Positions 35,765 through 44,150 are shown, counted from the first letter of the stretch. The stretch is DNA of 64,000 bases from an uncultured Porphyromonadaceae bacterium (GCA_947174995.1 CAMWLC010000005.1:18122-82121); one strand, 5' to 3'. Numbers and translations are program-made. Notes: generated from the letters alone by a model not told the origin.

Positions 35765-36544
35765 CTAATCTTTTAGATTATTCTGTCGCAACTGATGCAG
35801 GAATCGGTCAATTTCGGACTGGTTGCGAGTGTTGCGCGGATATCCGTTCTCTTCAAACCATGGATTCATTTCTTTGGTTATAATTCCCAGTTTCTCGTAT
35901 AGACCTCTGAACGAGTAAACGTAGAGGTCATTCACAAACCAGCCTACGAAGAGTCGTCCTTCATCTAACCAAACATCCAAATCTATTGGGTACTTAAAGG
36001 TACTGGGTACTTCCAGTTTCTTTTCTGCTTCTACCAGTTGAGGTATGATGGCTTGTTGTATAAGGGCTAACTCTTCGCTGTAATCATCGAAAGAATAACA
36101 GCGTCGAGGGTTCTTCGCATCCATACCCATAAGCCGACGTGAAAGATAATAGCGCACCCGCCATGCTGAATAGCCGTCATGGTAAAACGCAGCGTCCAGT
36201 ATAGCAAATCTTTCGGCAATGGTGGAGAAGGCTCGGTAGTCCTGCCGTTGAGCGAACCAACGATATGCGCTTATATTCTCGAAGAGGTGCCAGTCGATGA
36301 AGCGAAAGAGTTTGATGTAATGCTTTGGGGGATTCGGACTATTCTTGAATGAAAAGTCATCATAATCGCATAGTCCCAAACGTATAAGTTGTGCAATAGC
36401 TTTGTGCGGTATGTTGAAGACAAGGACACAGTTGTGTTCATAATCTATGGCATGAATATAATGTGCATGAGTCAGCCAGTTTGAAACTTCAACTACTGAC
36501 GTGGAATCAAATGGAATGGTAAGGAAGTTGTGAATATGTTCCAT
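35765..36544 (-). CDS. Unrecognised island protein, downstream of NADAR gene
   Basis: 259 residues, rich in aromatic residues (WHLFENISAYRWFAQRQDYRAF, YSAWRVRYYLSRRLMG), no signal peptide or membrane segment, no family recognised. Third gene of the minus-strand set NADAR, 125-aa protein, this one; a hairpin 30 bases upstream may limit or attenuate its transcription. A role together with NADAR is only a positional guess. Confidence 0.6.
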   Translation of the reverse strand: MEHIHNFLTIPFDSTSVVEVSNWLTHAHYIHAIDYEHNCVLVFNIPHKAIAQLIRLGLCDYDDFSFKNSPNPPKHYIKLFRFIDWHLFENISAYRWFAQRQDYRAFSTIAERFAILDAAFYHDGYSAWRVRYYLSRRLMGMDAKNPRRCYSFDDYSEELALIQQAIIPQLVEAEKKLEVPSTFKYPIDLDVWLDEGRLFVGWFVNDLYVYSFRGLYEKLGIITKEMNPWFEENGYPRNTRNQSEIDRFLHQLRQNNLKD

Positions 36545-36573
36545 ACTATATAATGTGTAGATTGCTTAAGTTA

Positions 36574-36606
36574 ATTGGGTTGCGCTGAGGGGATACGCAA
36601 CCCAAT
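36574..36606 (-). terminator. Hairpin between the 125-aa and 259-aa genes
   Basis: Perfect 11-bp stem ATTGGGTTGCG/CGCAACCCAAT with an 11-base loop. On the minus strand it is followed by TAACTTAAG, only weakly T-rich, so it may be a processing or attenuation site rather than a full terminator. Confidence 0.5.
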
Positions 36607-36633
36607 CTCCGTCGTTTGTGGTGAGCGCAGATG

Positions 36634-37011
36634 TTATCTTTTTATTACGATATGTTTGTTAAGTGCAGGGATGAGGCTCAAAAGAGAGCTGAAAGTATTA
36701 GTGACTTGTGATGGAGTAGTTGGATTCCATTTGAAACCTAACGTATTTGAGATATTGTACAACCTTATGTTGAGACCAATAGCAAGCCCAATCCCTATTG
36801 TTCTATTCATTGTGGTTGCAAGGTCATAATCCCACACCCACATTACCTTAAGACCTGTTATAATGCTGTCGTCAGAAACGATGGATGCAGAAATGCGTAT
36901 AGGGAGCTGAAAGTGTCCTTCGTTGAAAACCCACTCCTCAATGAGCTGTTCTGTCTCACGAGGTGAATTGGGAAGTAGGCGCACCACTGGCGCGCACTCA
37001 TGGCTATTCAT
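36634..37011 (-). CDS. Unrecognised small island protein, next to NADAR gene
   Basis: 125 residues, no recognised family. It has a mildly hydrophobic centre (TIGIGLAIGLNIRLYNI) that is too short and glycine-rich to call a membrane helix, and a C-terminal LLSLIPALNKH segment. It begins 19 bases after the NADAR stop, so the two are almost certainly co-transcribed. Confidence 0.6.
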   Translation of the reverse strand: MNSHECAPVVRLLPNSPRETEQLIEEWVFNEGHFQLPIRISASIVSDDSIITGLKVMWVWDYDLATTMNRTIGIGLAIGLNIRLYNISNTLGFKWNPTTPSQVTNTFSSLLSLIPALNKHIVIKR

Positions 37012-37030
37012 AAGCGAAATTGTTTTGCGG

Positions 37031-37798
37031 TTAGAATGTTAAATGATTGCCCAATATGGTGATATTGGCTGAGTTGAGAAGAGCGCGGTCGAAGGGCGGC
37101 TCTATACCATCAATGAGGCAGCATCGGCAAATCATAAGGATTTTGCCCATGTTGTTCTGCCCTTCAAATATTCCAATGTTGCGGACTTTGTTAGTTTCAA
37201 TGTTGATTTTGAGGTCGAGTGCCTTTTGGGTGAGGTCAGCACCACTCCACCTATTTATCCGCTCTGTGAGCTTCCTGCGCTCGGCTATCAACTCTTTATT
37301 CTTGCAGCCCCAAACGGTAGCCGTGCCACCAGTGTCACGAGTGGTCTCTTCAACCAGTATCACCCCCTCGGGGATGGAGAGCAGCTTGGCTCGGAAATCG
37401 GCATTGCCGAGGCACTTCTGCCATACTACAAACAGCATCCAGTGCAAACGGAATGTCGGAAAATCCTCACGGACTTGTGATTTATACTTCGCTTTAGTGA
37501 AACGCTTGGCGGCGTAACCGCTTGTTTGTGAGATGAGTTCGCGCTGAATTGCCACATCTGTAAACTCCCCACAAAGGTAAAGTTGCTCCGATGTCGGCCA
37601 GTTGGCACCTGCAAACTCAAACGGATAGCCACCTGCCATATTGGAGAGCCTAAGCTCAATGCCTTCGACAATGTCAGTGACTTTCTTGAAGCACCACACA
37701 GGCGGCAGTTCAGACGCAACAAGTCGCTCCTCACGCCCCAGGGACGCAACGAGTTCAGACACGGAAGATGTGGTGGAAAGGAAATTGGAATTGCTCAT
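37031..37798 (-). CDS. NADAR-domain protein (YbiA/DUF1768-like N-glycosidase)
   Basis: 255 residues. NADAR motifs are visible in order: LSNMAGGYPFEFAGANWPTSEQLYLCGEF (about 51-79, with the conserved Glu), a central AAKRFTKAKYK, EETTRDTGGTATVWGCKN and the closing NNMGKILMICRCCL. NADAR enzymes cleave N-glycosidic bonds in NAD/ADP-ribose-type substrates, and some remove ADP-ribose from guanine in DNA as antitoxins to DarT-like toxins. No DarT-like gene is recognisable beside it. First gene of a three-gene minus-strand unit with its own promoter. Confidence 0.8.
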   Translation of the reverse strand: MSNSNFLSTTSSVSELVASLGREERLVASELPPVWCFKKVTDIVEGIELRLSNMAGGYPFEFAGANWPTSEQLYLCGEFTDVAIQRELISQTSGYAAKRFTKAKYKSQVREDFPTFRLHWMLFVVWQKCLGNADFRAKLLSIPEGVILVEETTRDTGGTATVWGCKNKELIAERRKLTERINRWSGADLTQKALDLKINIETNKVRNIGIFEGQNNMGKILMICRCCLIDGIEPPFDRALLNSANITILGNHLTF

Positions 37799-37920
37799 AA
37801 CATCTTGTTTTATAGGTTATACTATCGTGTCATTTTCCCACCGTGGCTTGCTATATAGCTCGGTTGGAGCGGCTCATACGTCCGTCTCTTGACACTGAGG
37901 GATTCCCCCTCTTTAGACCG

Positions 37921-37928
37921 CAAAGTTA
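37921..37928 (-). promoter_or_regulatory. Promoter of the NADAR operon
   Basis: Minus-strand TAACTTTG matches TAnnTTTG; leader of about 115 nt. The rest of the gap 37799-38010 holds no gene. Confidence 0.55.
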
Positions 37929-38010
37929 CAACATCCACCCACCCCCTGTCAAGTTTTCGATGTTAAAAATTGATAAGAATATGGTAGTAATAATTGACAG
38001 GAGCGACCAC

Positions 38011-38040
38011 AAAAATAGGAGACCGAAGCCTCCTATTTTT
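38011..38040 (-). terminator. Terminator of the zinc-ribbon/WG gene pair
   Basis: 11-bp perfect stem AAAAATAGGAG/CTCCTATTTTT with an 8-base loop, 13 bases beyond the stop codon. Confidence 0.8.
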
Positions 38041-38052
38041 GTCTCTATGAGA

Positions 38053-39723
38053 TTATAATCCCATGCTTCTGAATATCTGTTGTAGTTGTAATTTTTTCTG
38101 TTGATATTCGCGAACCAAATCATAATCACCTAAATTCTGAGCTAATCCTATCTGTTCATCTTTAATGCACAGCAATCGCTGTTTATACCACATAGCATTC
38201 ATGGGGTCGAGTTGACCTCTCAGCTGGTACGTTCTGAACTCATCCAGTAAAGAGTTGTGTTCATCCGTTAATGATTTTAGTTGGTTTCTCCATCGCATCT
38301 CTTTACTATTTGACGAACTATAAGAACTTGAGTTATTAGATGAATAACTATCGACTGATGAAGATGAAATTTTTGAGAAGTATTTCCCTCTTTCAAATTC
38401 AATTCTATGAGAATCGGAGTCAAATTTGATTACTAAATCATTCCTACTGCCATACTTTATTGTCTCATTATCATGTATCTCATAAGAGCCATTATATGAT
38501 AATACTCCATTCAAATAGAGACGTAGATTATATTCTGAAATGATTAATGTAGCTGAAACCTTTTTAACTCCTCCTAAGTAAACGCCCATATCCCTTGTGC
38601 CGCTATATTCCCATGTGCCATAAAGCCATTCTTTTTGCTTTTGACGTTCTTCTTCCTCGCGTCTTTGACGTTCCTCTTCGGCAGCTCGTTGAAGTTGTTC
38701 ATTATGCTCATCCAACAGTGAAGCCATCAATCCATTTAGATGCTGCTCCATGGCTTTCTGCTGTGTAGAGGTCAAAGTGGAGTTGCCATGATTATCTATG
38801 AAGTATTGGATAGTTTTCTCGTTAGTTTGATAAGGATAATTGTTTACATCCAATATTTGCCAAGTTACTAATCTCGCTCCATTATCACATTCAACCGTAT
38901 CGCGAGCAACAGTGACAGCATAATCGTCGTAGACCTTTTTCTCTTCACGTGTATTGGCGATATCTTTATAGGGAACTGTATATAGGTAGGGGCGATACAC
39001 AATCATCTTATACCCAACAGAATCGGGTGTTTCATGGATAGTTCCTTTGGTATCGACTAATTTTATTTCGTTGTCGTCAAAGACTTCCTGTGTTCCAGTA
39101 TTCCATACCGCACATTTGCCATCTTTGAAGGATGGTAATTTATGACTCACTTCTTCCCAAACAGACCCTATATTTGGACTCTCAGTAAAGTAATCTCCCG
39201 TCAACACCCATTCTCCCTTCGTGTTGATGAAACCGACGCGCTTATTCCATAGTTCTTTATCTGCCTCGTTACGGTCATCGACCACACAAGCCAAACCTTC
39301 GGAGAACTGACCAGGAGGAAAATCATCTGAGAATTGACATGGAATAACCTCTTCTCCTTGGAGATTAATATATCCCCATTTCCCATCACGACGCACAGCA
39401 GCAAGACCTTCGGAAAAAGCATCTATTTGGTCGTAACGTTCAAGTGCTTTAGTAAATTCGGGGGTGATTTTCAGAGTTGGTTTTCCGAAAGTGCTATTAC
39501 CGAGAAGGAAGAAAACACCTGCAAAGACCGCTAATGCACCTACTACTACAAGAGAAAGCCATAATCTTTTATAGGTTTTTCTCGGTTTATGCTGTTGGGG
39601 TTGCAGATTCTGAGACTTGAATGTTTCCTCAATCTGAAATTCAATGGGACAGCCACAGTGGGGGCATTCCGTTGCGCGGTCTGACATCTGACCTCCACAA
39701 TCTTTACAAATTATTAGAGCCAT
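38053..39723 (-). CDS. Zinc-ribbon, membrane-anchored WG-repeat protein (second of pair)
   Basis: 556 residues from ATG 39723. An N-terminal zinc ribbon (CKDCGGQ...CPHCGCP) precedes one membrane helix (about 54-76) and then WG-type repeats (FSEGLAAVRRDGKWGYINLQGEEVIP, VGFINTKGEW). A charged Glu/Arg coiled coil (EEERQRREEEERQKQKEW), a lipocalin-like strand-rich part and a Ser-rich linker follow. Two bases after its paralogue 39726-40910, so the pair is translated together. Function unknown; such proteins may sense or bind envelope ligands, but this is conjecture. Confidence 0.72.
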   Translation of the reverse strand: MALIICKDCGGQMSDRATECPHCGCPIEFQIEETFKSQNLQPQQHKPRKTYKRLWLSLVVVGALAVFAGVFFLLGNSTFGKPTLKITPEFTKALERYDQIDAFSEGLAAVRRDGKWGYINLQGEEVIPCQFSDDFPPGQFSEGLACVVDDRNEADKELWNKRVGFINTKGEWVLTGDYFTESPNIGSVWEEVSHKLPSFKDGKCAVWNTGTQEVFDDNEIKLVDTKGTIHETPDSVGYKMIVYRPYLYTVPYKDIANTREEKKVYDDYAVTVARDTVECDNGARLVTWQILDVNNYPYQTNEKTIQYFIDNHGNSTLTSTQQKAMEQHLNGLMASLLDEHNEQLQRAAEEERQRREEEERQKQKEWLYGTWEYSGTRDMGVYLGGVKKVSATLIISEYNLRLYLNGVLSYNGSYEIHDNETIKYGSRNDLVIKFDSDSHRIEFERGKYFSKISSSSVDSYSSNNSSSYSSSNSKEMRWRNQLKSLTDEHNSLLDEFRTYQLRGQLDPMNAMWYKQRLLCIKDEQIGLAQNLGDYDLVREYQQKKLQLQQIFRSMGL

Positions 39724-39725
39724 AA

Positions 39726-40910
39726 TCAATATGTCGTTATTCTATTTTGCACATTATAGGATTGAATTTTTTGTCGTTCCCATCTGTCTGGAGAGAAAGT
39801 ATCTTCGCCATTAAGATTGACAAAACCAAAATAGGAAGCCTCAGACGATTCGTCCATAAATCTATTATTGTCTACATTTTTTAGATAAGATGGAGATTCC
39901 TCCAGTCTAACTAAAAAGAGTCCATAGCTCGGATTTACATACGACTTTTGGGCTTCTGCATCATAAATTTCATTATGAAAGTACCATTCCTTTGCAGGCA
40001 CAACAATATTTCCTTGCCTATCTTTTATTCCTCTTAAGGTCATGCTATTATCAGAGACACCCCGTGTTTCTTCAAAAACTACATATTCAAATTTGGATGG
40101 GTCAACTTCGTTTACTTGCTCCAACTTATTCCCTTGAAAATCATATAGGAAATATTGATAGTCAACTTGCAGTATAAAACCACGCTCATTGACTTTTACA
40201 GGTCCCGCAACATCACCACCAATCCCATCCCAAATAAGATTGGCTCTAGCTGGGATTGGAATTTCTGTTATCGTTTCGCCTTTCTTATTGATGACACGAA
40301 AATTCTTACTTATTGTGAAACTATAATCTTCATTTTCGTGTGCAGAATAGACTACGGCTTTATCATTGACAAAGTTAGATGCTACATCATCTTTGGAGAG
40401 TTTTATTACTACCTTTCCATCTATATCTATAAAAGATTTACTCTGCTCATTTTCCACAAAGGCAAGCCCATCGTTAAATTTGGGAGCAGTGGGCCAGCCT
40501 GAATATAAGGCAGGAATTATCAAATCTCCCTTTGTGTTGATAAATCCCCACTTATAATCATCAGTCATTACGGGTGCTCTACCATCTGAGAACTCACCAA
40601 TTTGCAAAAATCTGGAGATTTTCTCTGAAAACTCTGGTGTTATTTCAACCAGCTCATCTTCTGAATCTGTTGCCGTGGTCCCAGAGATGTTAGAAGTAGA
40701 AACAGAAACGGAACGTTTTGTGGAAAGAAATACTACCACTCCAATAACCGTTATCATCAAAATACCGCAAACGAGCCATAACCAGTAATTTTTCTTCGTA
40801 GTTATTCCGTTCTTTGCATTATAGGAGGAAAGAACATATCCGCAATGCGGACATTTTTTTGCGCGGTCAGAAACTTGTTGACCGCACTCGTGACATTTAG
40901 TAAGAGCCAT
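39726..40910 (-). CDS. Zinc-ribbon, membrane-anchored WG-repeat protein (first of pair)
   Basis: 394 residues: zinc ribbon (CHECGQQ...CPHCGYV), membrane helix (about 42-64, WLWLVCGILMITVIGVVVFL), then WG repeats (FSDGRAPVMTDDYKWGFINTKGDLIIPALY, FNDGLAFVENEQSKSFIDIDGKVVI). Same architecture as the next gene in its first ~200 residues, including the ITPEF lead into the repeats, so the two arose by duplication. The region outside the membrane is inferred to be periplasmic. No partner is evident. Confidence 0.72.
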   Translation of the reverse strand: MALTKCHECGQQVSDRAKKCPHCGYVLSSYNAKNGITTKKNYWLWLVCGILMITVIGVVVFLSTKRSVSVSTSNISGTTATDSEDELVEITPEFSEKISRFLQIGEFSDGRAPVMTDDYKWGFINTKGDLIIPALYSGWPTAPKFNDGLAFVENEQSKSFIDIDGKVVIKLSKDDVASNFVNDKAVVYSAHENEDYSFTISKNFRVINKKGETITEIPIPARANLIWDGIGGDVAGPVKVNERGFILQVDYQYFLYDFQGNKLEQVNEVDPSKFEYVVFEETRGVSDNSMTLRGIKDRQGNIVVPAKEWYFHNEIYDAEAQKSYVNPSYGLFLVRLEESPSYLKNVDNNRFMDESSEASYFGFVNLNGEDTFSPDRWERQKIQSYNVQNRITTY

Positions 40911-40974
40911 AAGGATGATTATAAAGTTAAAGACACGAGGCCTCCATTATAGAAGTCCCGCGTCTTTTTGACAT

Positions 40975-41490
40975 TTAGATTTGAGTATAGTCGCAAACGA
41001 GTGAGCCGTTGATGGTGACTGTCTTGTTGTCATCATCGGCAATTTTTAGGTTATCAAAGTTTAAGGTAATGGTTGACCCTTTAACTTCAGAAACCGTGAT
41101 TTTCCCACTCTTGATTTCATCATACTTGTCCCCTTCCATCACGTCTGTTATCATCTCTACATAACCGTCGTTGAGTGTTAGGGTTATCCCCTTGGAAAGT
41201 GTTTCGGATTTAGCTTCAAGAGAGATGTGTGCGCGAGGGTAAAAGTTGGTTTCATCAGATTTGGCAGGATAGAGTTCCGCATCTATCTTAATGCCAAGTC
41301 GAGTCCCATAGTCAGTGAGAGTCGAAGTTGCTCCAGTTGTGGGGTGTTCCTTGTAGCCTTGACCGTTGATGGTGAGAGATGCTTTTGAGCTACCTCCATC
41401 GGGTTCGTCGTTGTCATCGCCACAACTGGTGAGTGCAAATGACAGTGTGGCGAAGAGAGCCACGAAAAGAAGTGAAAGATACTTTTTCAT
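40975..41490 (-). CDS. Hypothetical lipoprotein
   Basis: 171 residues with a lipoprotein signal (MKKYLSLLFVALFATLSFALTSCGDD; lipobox Cys at about residue 23) and an acidic DDNDEPDGG linker as in surface-exposed Bacteroidales lipoproteins. The remainder is a strand-rich domain (ITLTLNDGYVEMI, STITLNFDNLKI) of no recognised family. Its leader appears unusually long (about 320 nt). Confidence 0.7.
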   Translation of the reverse strand: MKKYLSLLFVALFATLSFALTSCGDDNDEPDGGSSKASLTINGQGYKEHPTTGATSTLTDYGTRLGIKIDAELYPAKSDETNFYPRAHISLEAKSETLSKGITLTLNDGYVEMITDVMEGDKYDEIKSGKITVSEVKGSTITLNFDNLKIADDDNKTVTINGSLVCDYTQI

Positions 41491-41817
41491 TGCTGAAAAG
41501 TGATTTTGTTGCCCTTAGTGGCTCAGTTGGGGCGGTGGTGATTCGTTAGTTCTGGAGACACAATAAAAAAGAGTGAGCCACCTTAGCGTTTAATCTCACT
41601 AACGCGCTCACCACAAGCGAAGAAATAAGATGTTACGATTACGGCAGCTCACCCAGTCTGCCGTATATATCATTGTTGATGTATATGCGCGACTGAGGGA
41701 ACAGCGTCTTTCGCTTCATCTCTGATTTCTTACTATACGAGGTGGTGATTCGTTAGTCAGAGAAAGCTAAAACACTTTCCATTATGTCTGTCAAAGCCTT
41801 TTACGGCAATAACGATG
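41491..41817 (-). promoter_or_regulatory. Long repeat-containing leader of the lipoprotein gene
   Basis: If transcription starts at the -7 box 41818-41825, this whole stretch is 5' leader. GGTGGTGATTCGTTAGT occurs at 41534-41550 and 41741-41757, and its near-complement ACTAACGCGCTCACCAC at 41598-41614. The copies can form alternative long stems. No gene is seen here on either strand. Confidence 0.45.
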
Positions 41818-41825
41818 CAAATTTA
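41818..41825 (-). promoter_or_regulatory. -7 box of the lipoprotein gene
   Basis: Minus-strand TAAATTTG matches TAnnTTTG. Confidence 0.45.
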
Positions 41826-41880
41826 CGAAAAAATTCTAAGATTCCCAGTATAACATCCTGATAATTTGTAGAAATATGAT

Positions 41881-41888
41881 TACCTTTG
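41881..41888 (+). promoter_or_regulatory. -7 box of the 293-aa gene
   Basis: TACCTTTG matches TAnnTTTG, 19 bases before ATG 41908. Confidence 0.5.
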
Positions 41889-41907
41889 CAGGTTAAAATC
41901 CCCGATA

Positions 41908-42789
41908 ATGCCTATAACTCTTGATACATATCCCCATCCTCAACTTCGCTACACGGTGAGATTGCGATATATCTGCCCCATTTATGGTGAGCTGATAACT
42001 GATTATATCTTTATGAGCAAAGATGAACATGATGAGGAAACATCTTATCGACGGATTTTGGAGGACAAGAAGCGGGAGATAAATACTTTGGTGTATGATG
42101 GTGATGAGAAAATAGCGGAATGGGAAACCATTGCAGAAATTGAGAACACCTTCTATGAGAGTGAAATTCTTTCCGATGCTGTTCTGTCTCTTCTTAAAGA
42201 TGGGAAGGTATCTTTTATAGATGAGTGTGCTACCGAGGAGGACATAAGATTGGCATTATATTACCTTTACTCAATCTGCGACCAGTATAGTAAAGCAAGA
42301 GTTAAGAAGGAATTTAAGCGTCTGCCTTTCGCTCCGTTAAAGAATATAGTTGATAGAATCCTCTCGATATGTAATACTTCAACGAGAACGAAAAGTCAGA
42401 AGAATGGTAGAATTGAAACCGCATGGAGTAAGAAAGACCAGGAACTATCTCGACTGCTCTCGGAACAGTCAAAAGAGGCAGTTGATATGTTTCGTAAGGA
42501 TTTAATCAAGCTAAATGAAAAATGGGGAATCCGTGCCGAGGAAGACAATTATAGAAGAGCCGTAATCATTGCTAAGTTTTTATGTGATTATCCTGCTACC
42601 AAAGGGCTTAATGTGGGCTTTTCTGAGGGGATGAGAATCCTATGTAATTATTTTCGCGTGCCACAAACCACTTATAAGAGAAGGGTGCTGATGCCGTCTC
42701 CCGAAGTTCTTGAAACATTATCAAAGCCTCAACGTGCATTCCAAGAGCAAATTATAGAGCCGTGGAAGAACTTCATCAGTAAATTCTGA
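41908..42789 (+). CDS. Unrecognised island protein (293 aa)
   Basis: Soluble, charged protein (ERILEDKKREIN-type helices) with no recognised domain or signal. The centre is Lys/Arg-rich (RTKSQKNGRIETAWSKKDQELSRLLSEQ) and the C-terminal part (LCNYFRVPQTTYKRRVLMPSPEVLETL) looks helical. Lower GC than chromosomal genes. It stands alone between two promoters; nothing in the context assigns a role. Confidence 0.6.
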   Translation: MPITLDTYPHPQLRYTVRLRYICPIYGELITDYIFMSKDEHDEETSYRRILEDKKREINTLVYDGDEKIAEWETIAEIENTFYESEILSDAVLSLLKDGKVSFIDECATEEDIRLALYYLYSICDQYSKARVKKEFKRLPFAPLKNIVDRILSICNTSTRTKSQKNGRIETAWSKKDQELSRLLSEQSKEAVDMFRKDLIKLNEKWGIRAEEDNYRRAVIIAKFLCDYPATKGLNVGFSEGMRILCNYFRVPQTTYKRRVLMPSPEVLETLSKPQRAFQEQIIEPWKNFISKF

Positions 42790-42896
42790 CCCCGTTCCCG
42801 AATCGTTCCAAAAATATAAGTTATAAAAGGCTGATATAGTGTCAACTATGTCGGCCTGTTTTTTATTGACACCCGATAAATCGGGGTTGGTGGTGC

Positions 42897-42904
42897 TAAC
42901 TTTG
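42897..42904 (+). promoter_or_regulatory. -7 box of the 170-aa gene
   Basis: TAACTTTG matches TAnnTTTG, about 58 bases before ATG 42963. A small hairpin (CCCGATaaATCGGGG) lies just upstream. Confidence 0.5.
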
Positions 42905-42962
42905 CGGTGTCAAATCGCTAAGGATAATCCGAAAGCGAGGATTGACACAATGCTATATACAA

Positions 42963-43475
42963 ATGACACAGACCAAATCCAACATCTCCGAAATCTCCAA
43001 GTTCTTCATCAATGAAGAATCTCAAACCGACCTCGCAGACTTCCTCACTTTCACTGCGGATGAGATAGAGGATGCAGTATGCCCGCTTAAGGACATCGAC
43101 CTCGACGATTTCGATAATCTTGATGATGAGGAAAGAGATTATGCAATCAACGGTTTATGGTTTGCTGCTAATATCACTGCCGATGAGGTTTGTCGACTCT
43201 TAGATGAATGTGAGAGAGTTGTGGCTGATTATCGCAGGCTCTCCTCAGCTCTTCGCAGATGGAAGCATGGAGACCCTAATCCACTCATCGACTCAAATCT
43301 CGTGTCCTCATTTCACTGGCTTCAAAGAAAGAGCAAAGAATGTATCATCTACGAATTGCAGCATGAGAATGTAAACGTTCTTTCCAATTATATGATTGAG
43401 GATTTATCCCCTTATTTCGGTGAAGCATACTTTACCGAGGATGCTCTCGACTATATCAACGAAACTATTCATTGA
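42963..43475 (+). CDS. Unrecognised acidic island protein (170 aa)
   Basis: 170 residues from ATG 42963 (track start 42942 is a TTG). Very acidic N-terminal half (ADEIEDAVCPLKDIDLDDFDNLDDEERDYAIN), then a basic segment (YRRLSSALRRWKHGD) and SSFHWLQRKSKECIIYELQHENVNVLSNY. No family recognised. Strong acidity recalls DNA-mimic or anti-defence proteins of mobile elements, but no specific evidence exists. Its 3' end overlaps the convergent XRE gene by 7 bases. Confidence 0.6.
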   Translation: MTQTKSNISEISKFFINEESQTDLADFLTFTADEIEDAVCPLKDIDLDDFDNLDDEERDYAINGLWFAANITADEVCRLLDECERVVADYRRLSSALRRWKHGDPNPLIDSNLVSSFHWLQRKSKECIIYELQHENVNVLSNYMIEDLSPYFGEAYFTEDALDYINETIH

Positions 43476-43771
43476 TTTATCCAATCCTTCAATTCCGACT
43501 TACTATGAAACAGATAAGTTTTCCCTTCCTCAACTACCATAGCCGTAAAATCCGAGGTCAGCTGTTCATACGCCCCCCCACCAGTTAGCAACTCGGCTAC
43601 TCCAACTTCAAGGGCATTGGCGATATTCTCCAAGGTAGAGAGTTGAGGATTGCCACCGAGGGCACGACTTAGGCTTTCGGGTTTTATCCCCATGGTCTCA
43701 GCCAGTTGTTTGAGCGTCAGCCCACGCTCTGAGCAGAGTTCTTTGACTCGGATTGAAAGTGTCTTATCCAT
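43469..43771 (-). CDS. XRE-family transcriptional regulator
   Basis: 100 residues with a Cro/C1-type helix-turn-helix at about 12-60 (RGLTLKQLAETMGIKPESLSRALGGNPQLSTLENIANALEV) and a short C-terminal segment. Probably represses its own promoter and the divergent one driving the recombinase side of the island. Two identical palindromes in the divergent gap are candidate operators. Confidence 0.87.
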   Translation of the reverse strand: MDKTLSIRVKELCSERGLTLKQLAETMGIKPESLSRALGGNPQLSTLENIANALEVGVAELLTGGGAYEQLTSDFTAMVVEEGKTYLFHSKSELKDWINQ

Positions 43772-43790
43772 ATTTGTTGAGATTACACTG

Positions 43791-43890
43791 CAAAGGTAGT
43801 GAAATTAACTCATACTATCAATTTTGTAGGTGGAATTAACTTTAGTTAGCTGTAATAATTTGGATTCTCATAACTTTAGTTGTAATTTTG
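43791..43890. promoter_or_regulatory. Divergent promoter-operator region of the island switch
   Basis: Minus promoter: -7 TACCTTTG (43791-43798 complement) with TTG 20 bases upstream. Plus promoter: TTTG at 43859-43862, 20-base spacer, TAATTTTG at 43883-43890. The palindrome AACTTTAGTT occurs at 43838-43847 and 43872-43881, the second between the plus -33 and -7 boxes. A half-site TTAACT sits in the minus promoter spacer. Confidence 0.6.
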
Positions 43891-43922
43891 TAGCGTAATT
43901 ATTAACCCATAATATCAATAGT

Positions 43923-44150
43923 ATGGCTGAATATATCCTTTCAATCCTCCGCTCTCAACTGATGGTAATGTGGAGCTGGGGTTTCAACTCTCCGACTCGC
44001 CTTTCCGACAATCGAGGCCTCGCCTTCAAAGTGCAGGGCTTTAAGTACAAAGGATGGGTTGAGGTTGTTTATGATAAAAGTCTCGATACATTCAGCGTCA
44101 TTCTCAAGAAAACTGGCAAGACTGTTGAAGATGTGTATTTCGATGAATAG
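43923..44150 (+). CDS. Small island protein with in-frame TAG; frame continues to 44231
   Basis: 75 residues (MAEYILSILRSQLMVMWSWGFNSPTRLSDNRG...). After the TAG at 44148-44150 the same frame continues without a gap as VNVIDSLVERTEDYEKRVNDEYGFIA and stops at 44231. Related small proteins of Bacteroidales mobile elements, as I recall them, are about 100 residues and end in a similar DVID..V...EDY..RV..EYG tail, so this copy appears interrupted by a nonsense codon. Function unknown. Confidence 0.6.
   Translation: MAEYILSILRSQLMVMWSWGFNSPTRLSDNRGLAFKVQGFKYKGWVEVVYDKSLDTFSVILKKTGKTVEDVYFDE

Noticed and set aside
37849-37915. tRNA-like stretch (TAGCTCGGTTGGAGCGG)
   Set aside because: Resembles a tRNA D-arm, but no matching acceptor, anticodon or T-arm pairing can be formed around it.
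41519-41536. Second tRNA D-arm-like stretch (GGCTCAGTTGGGGCGG)
   Set aside because: Same weakness; no cloverleaf and no CCA-proximal T-arm.
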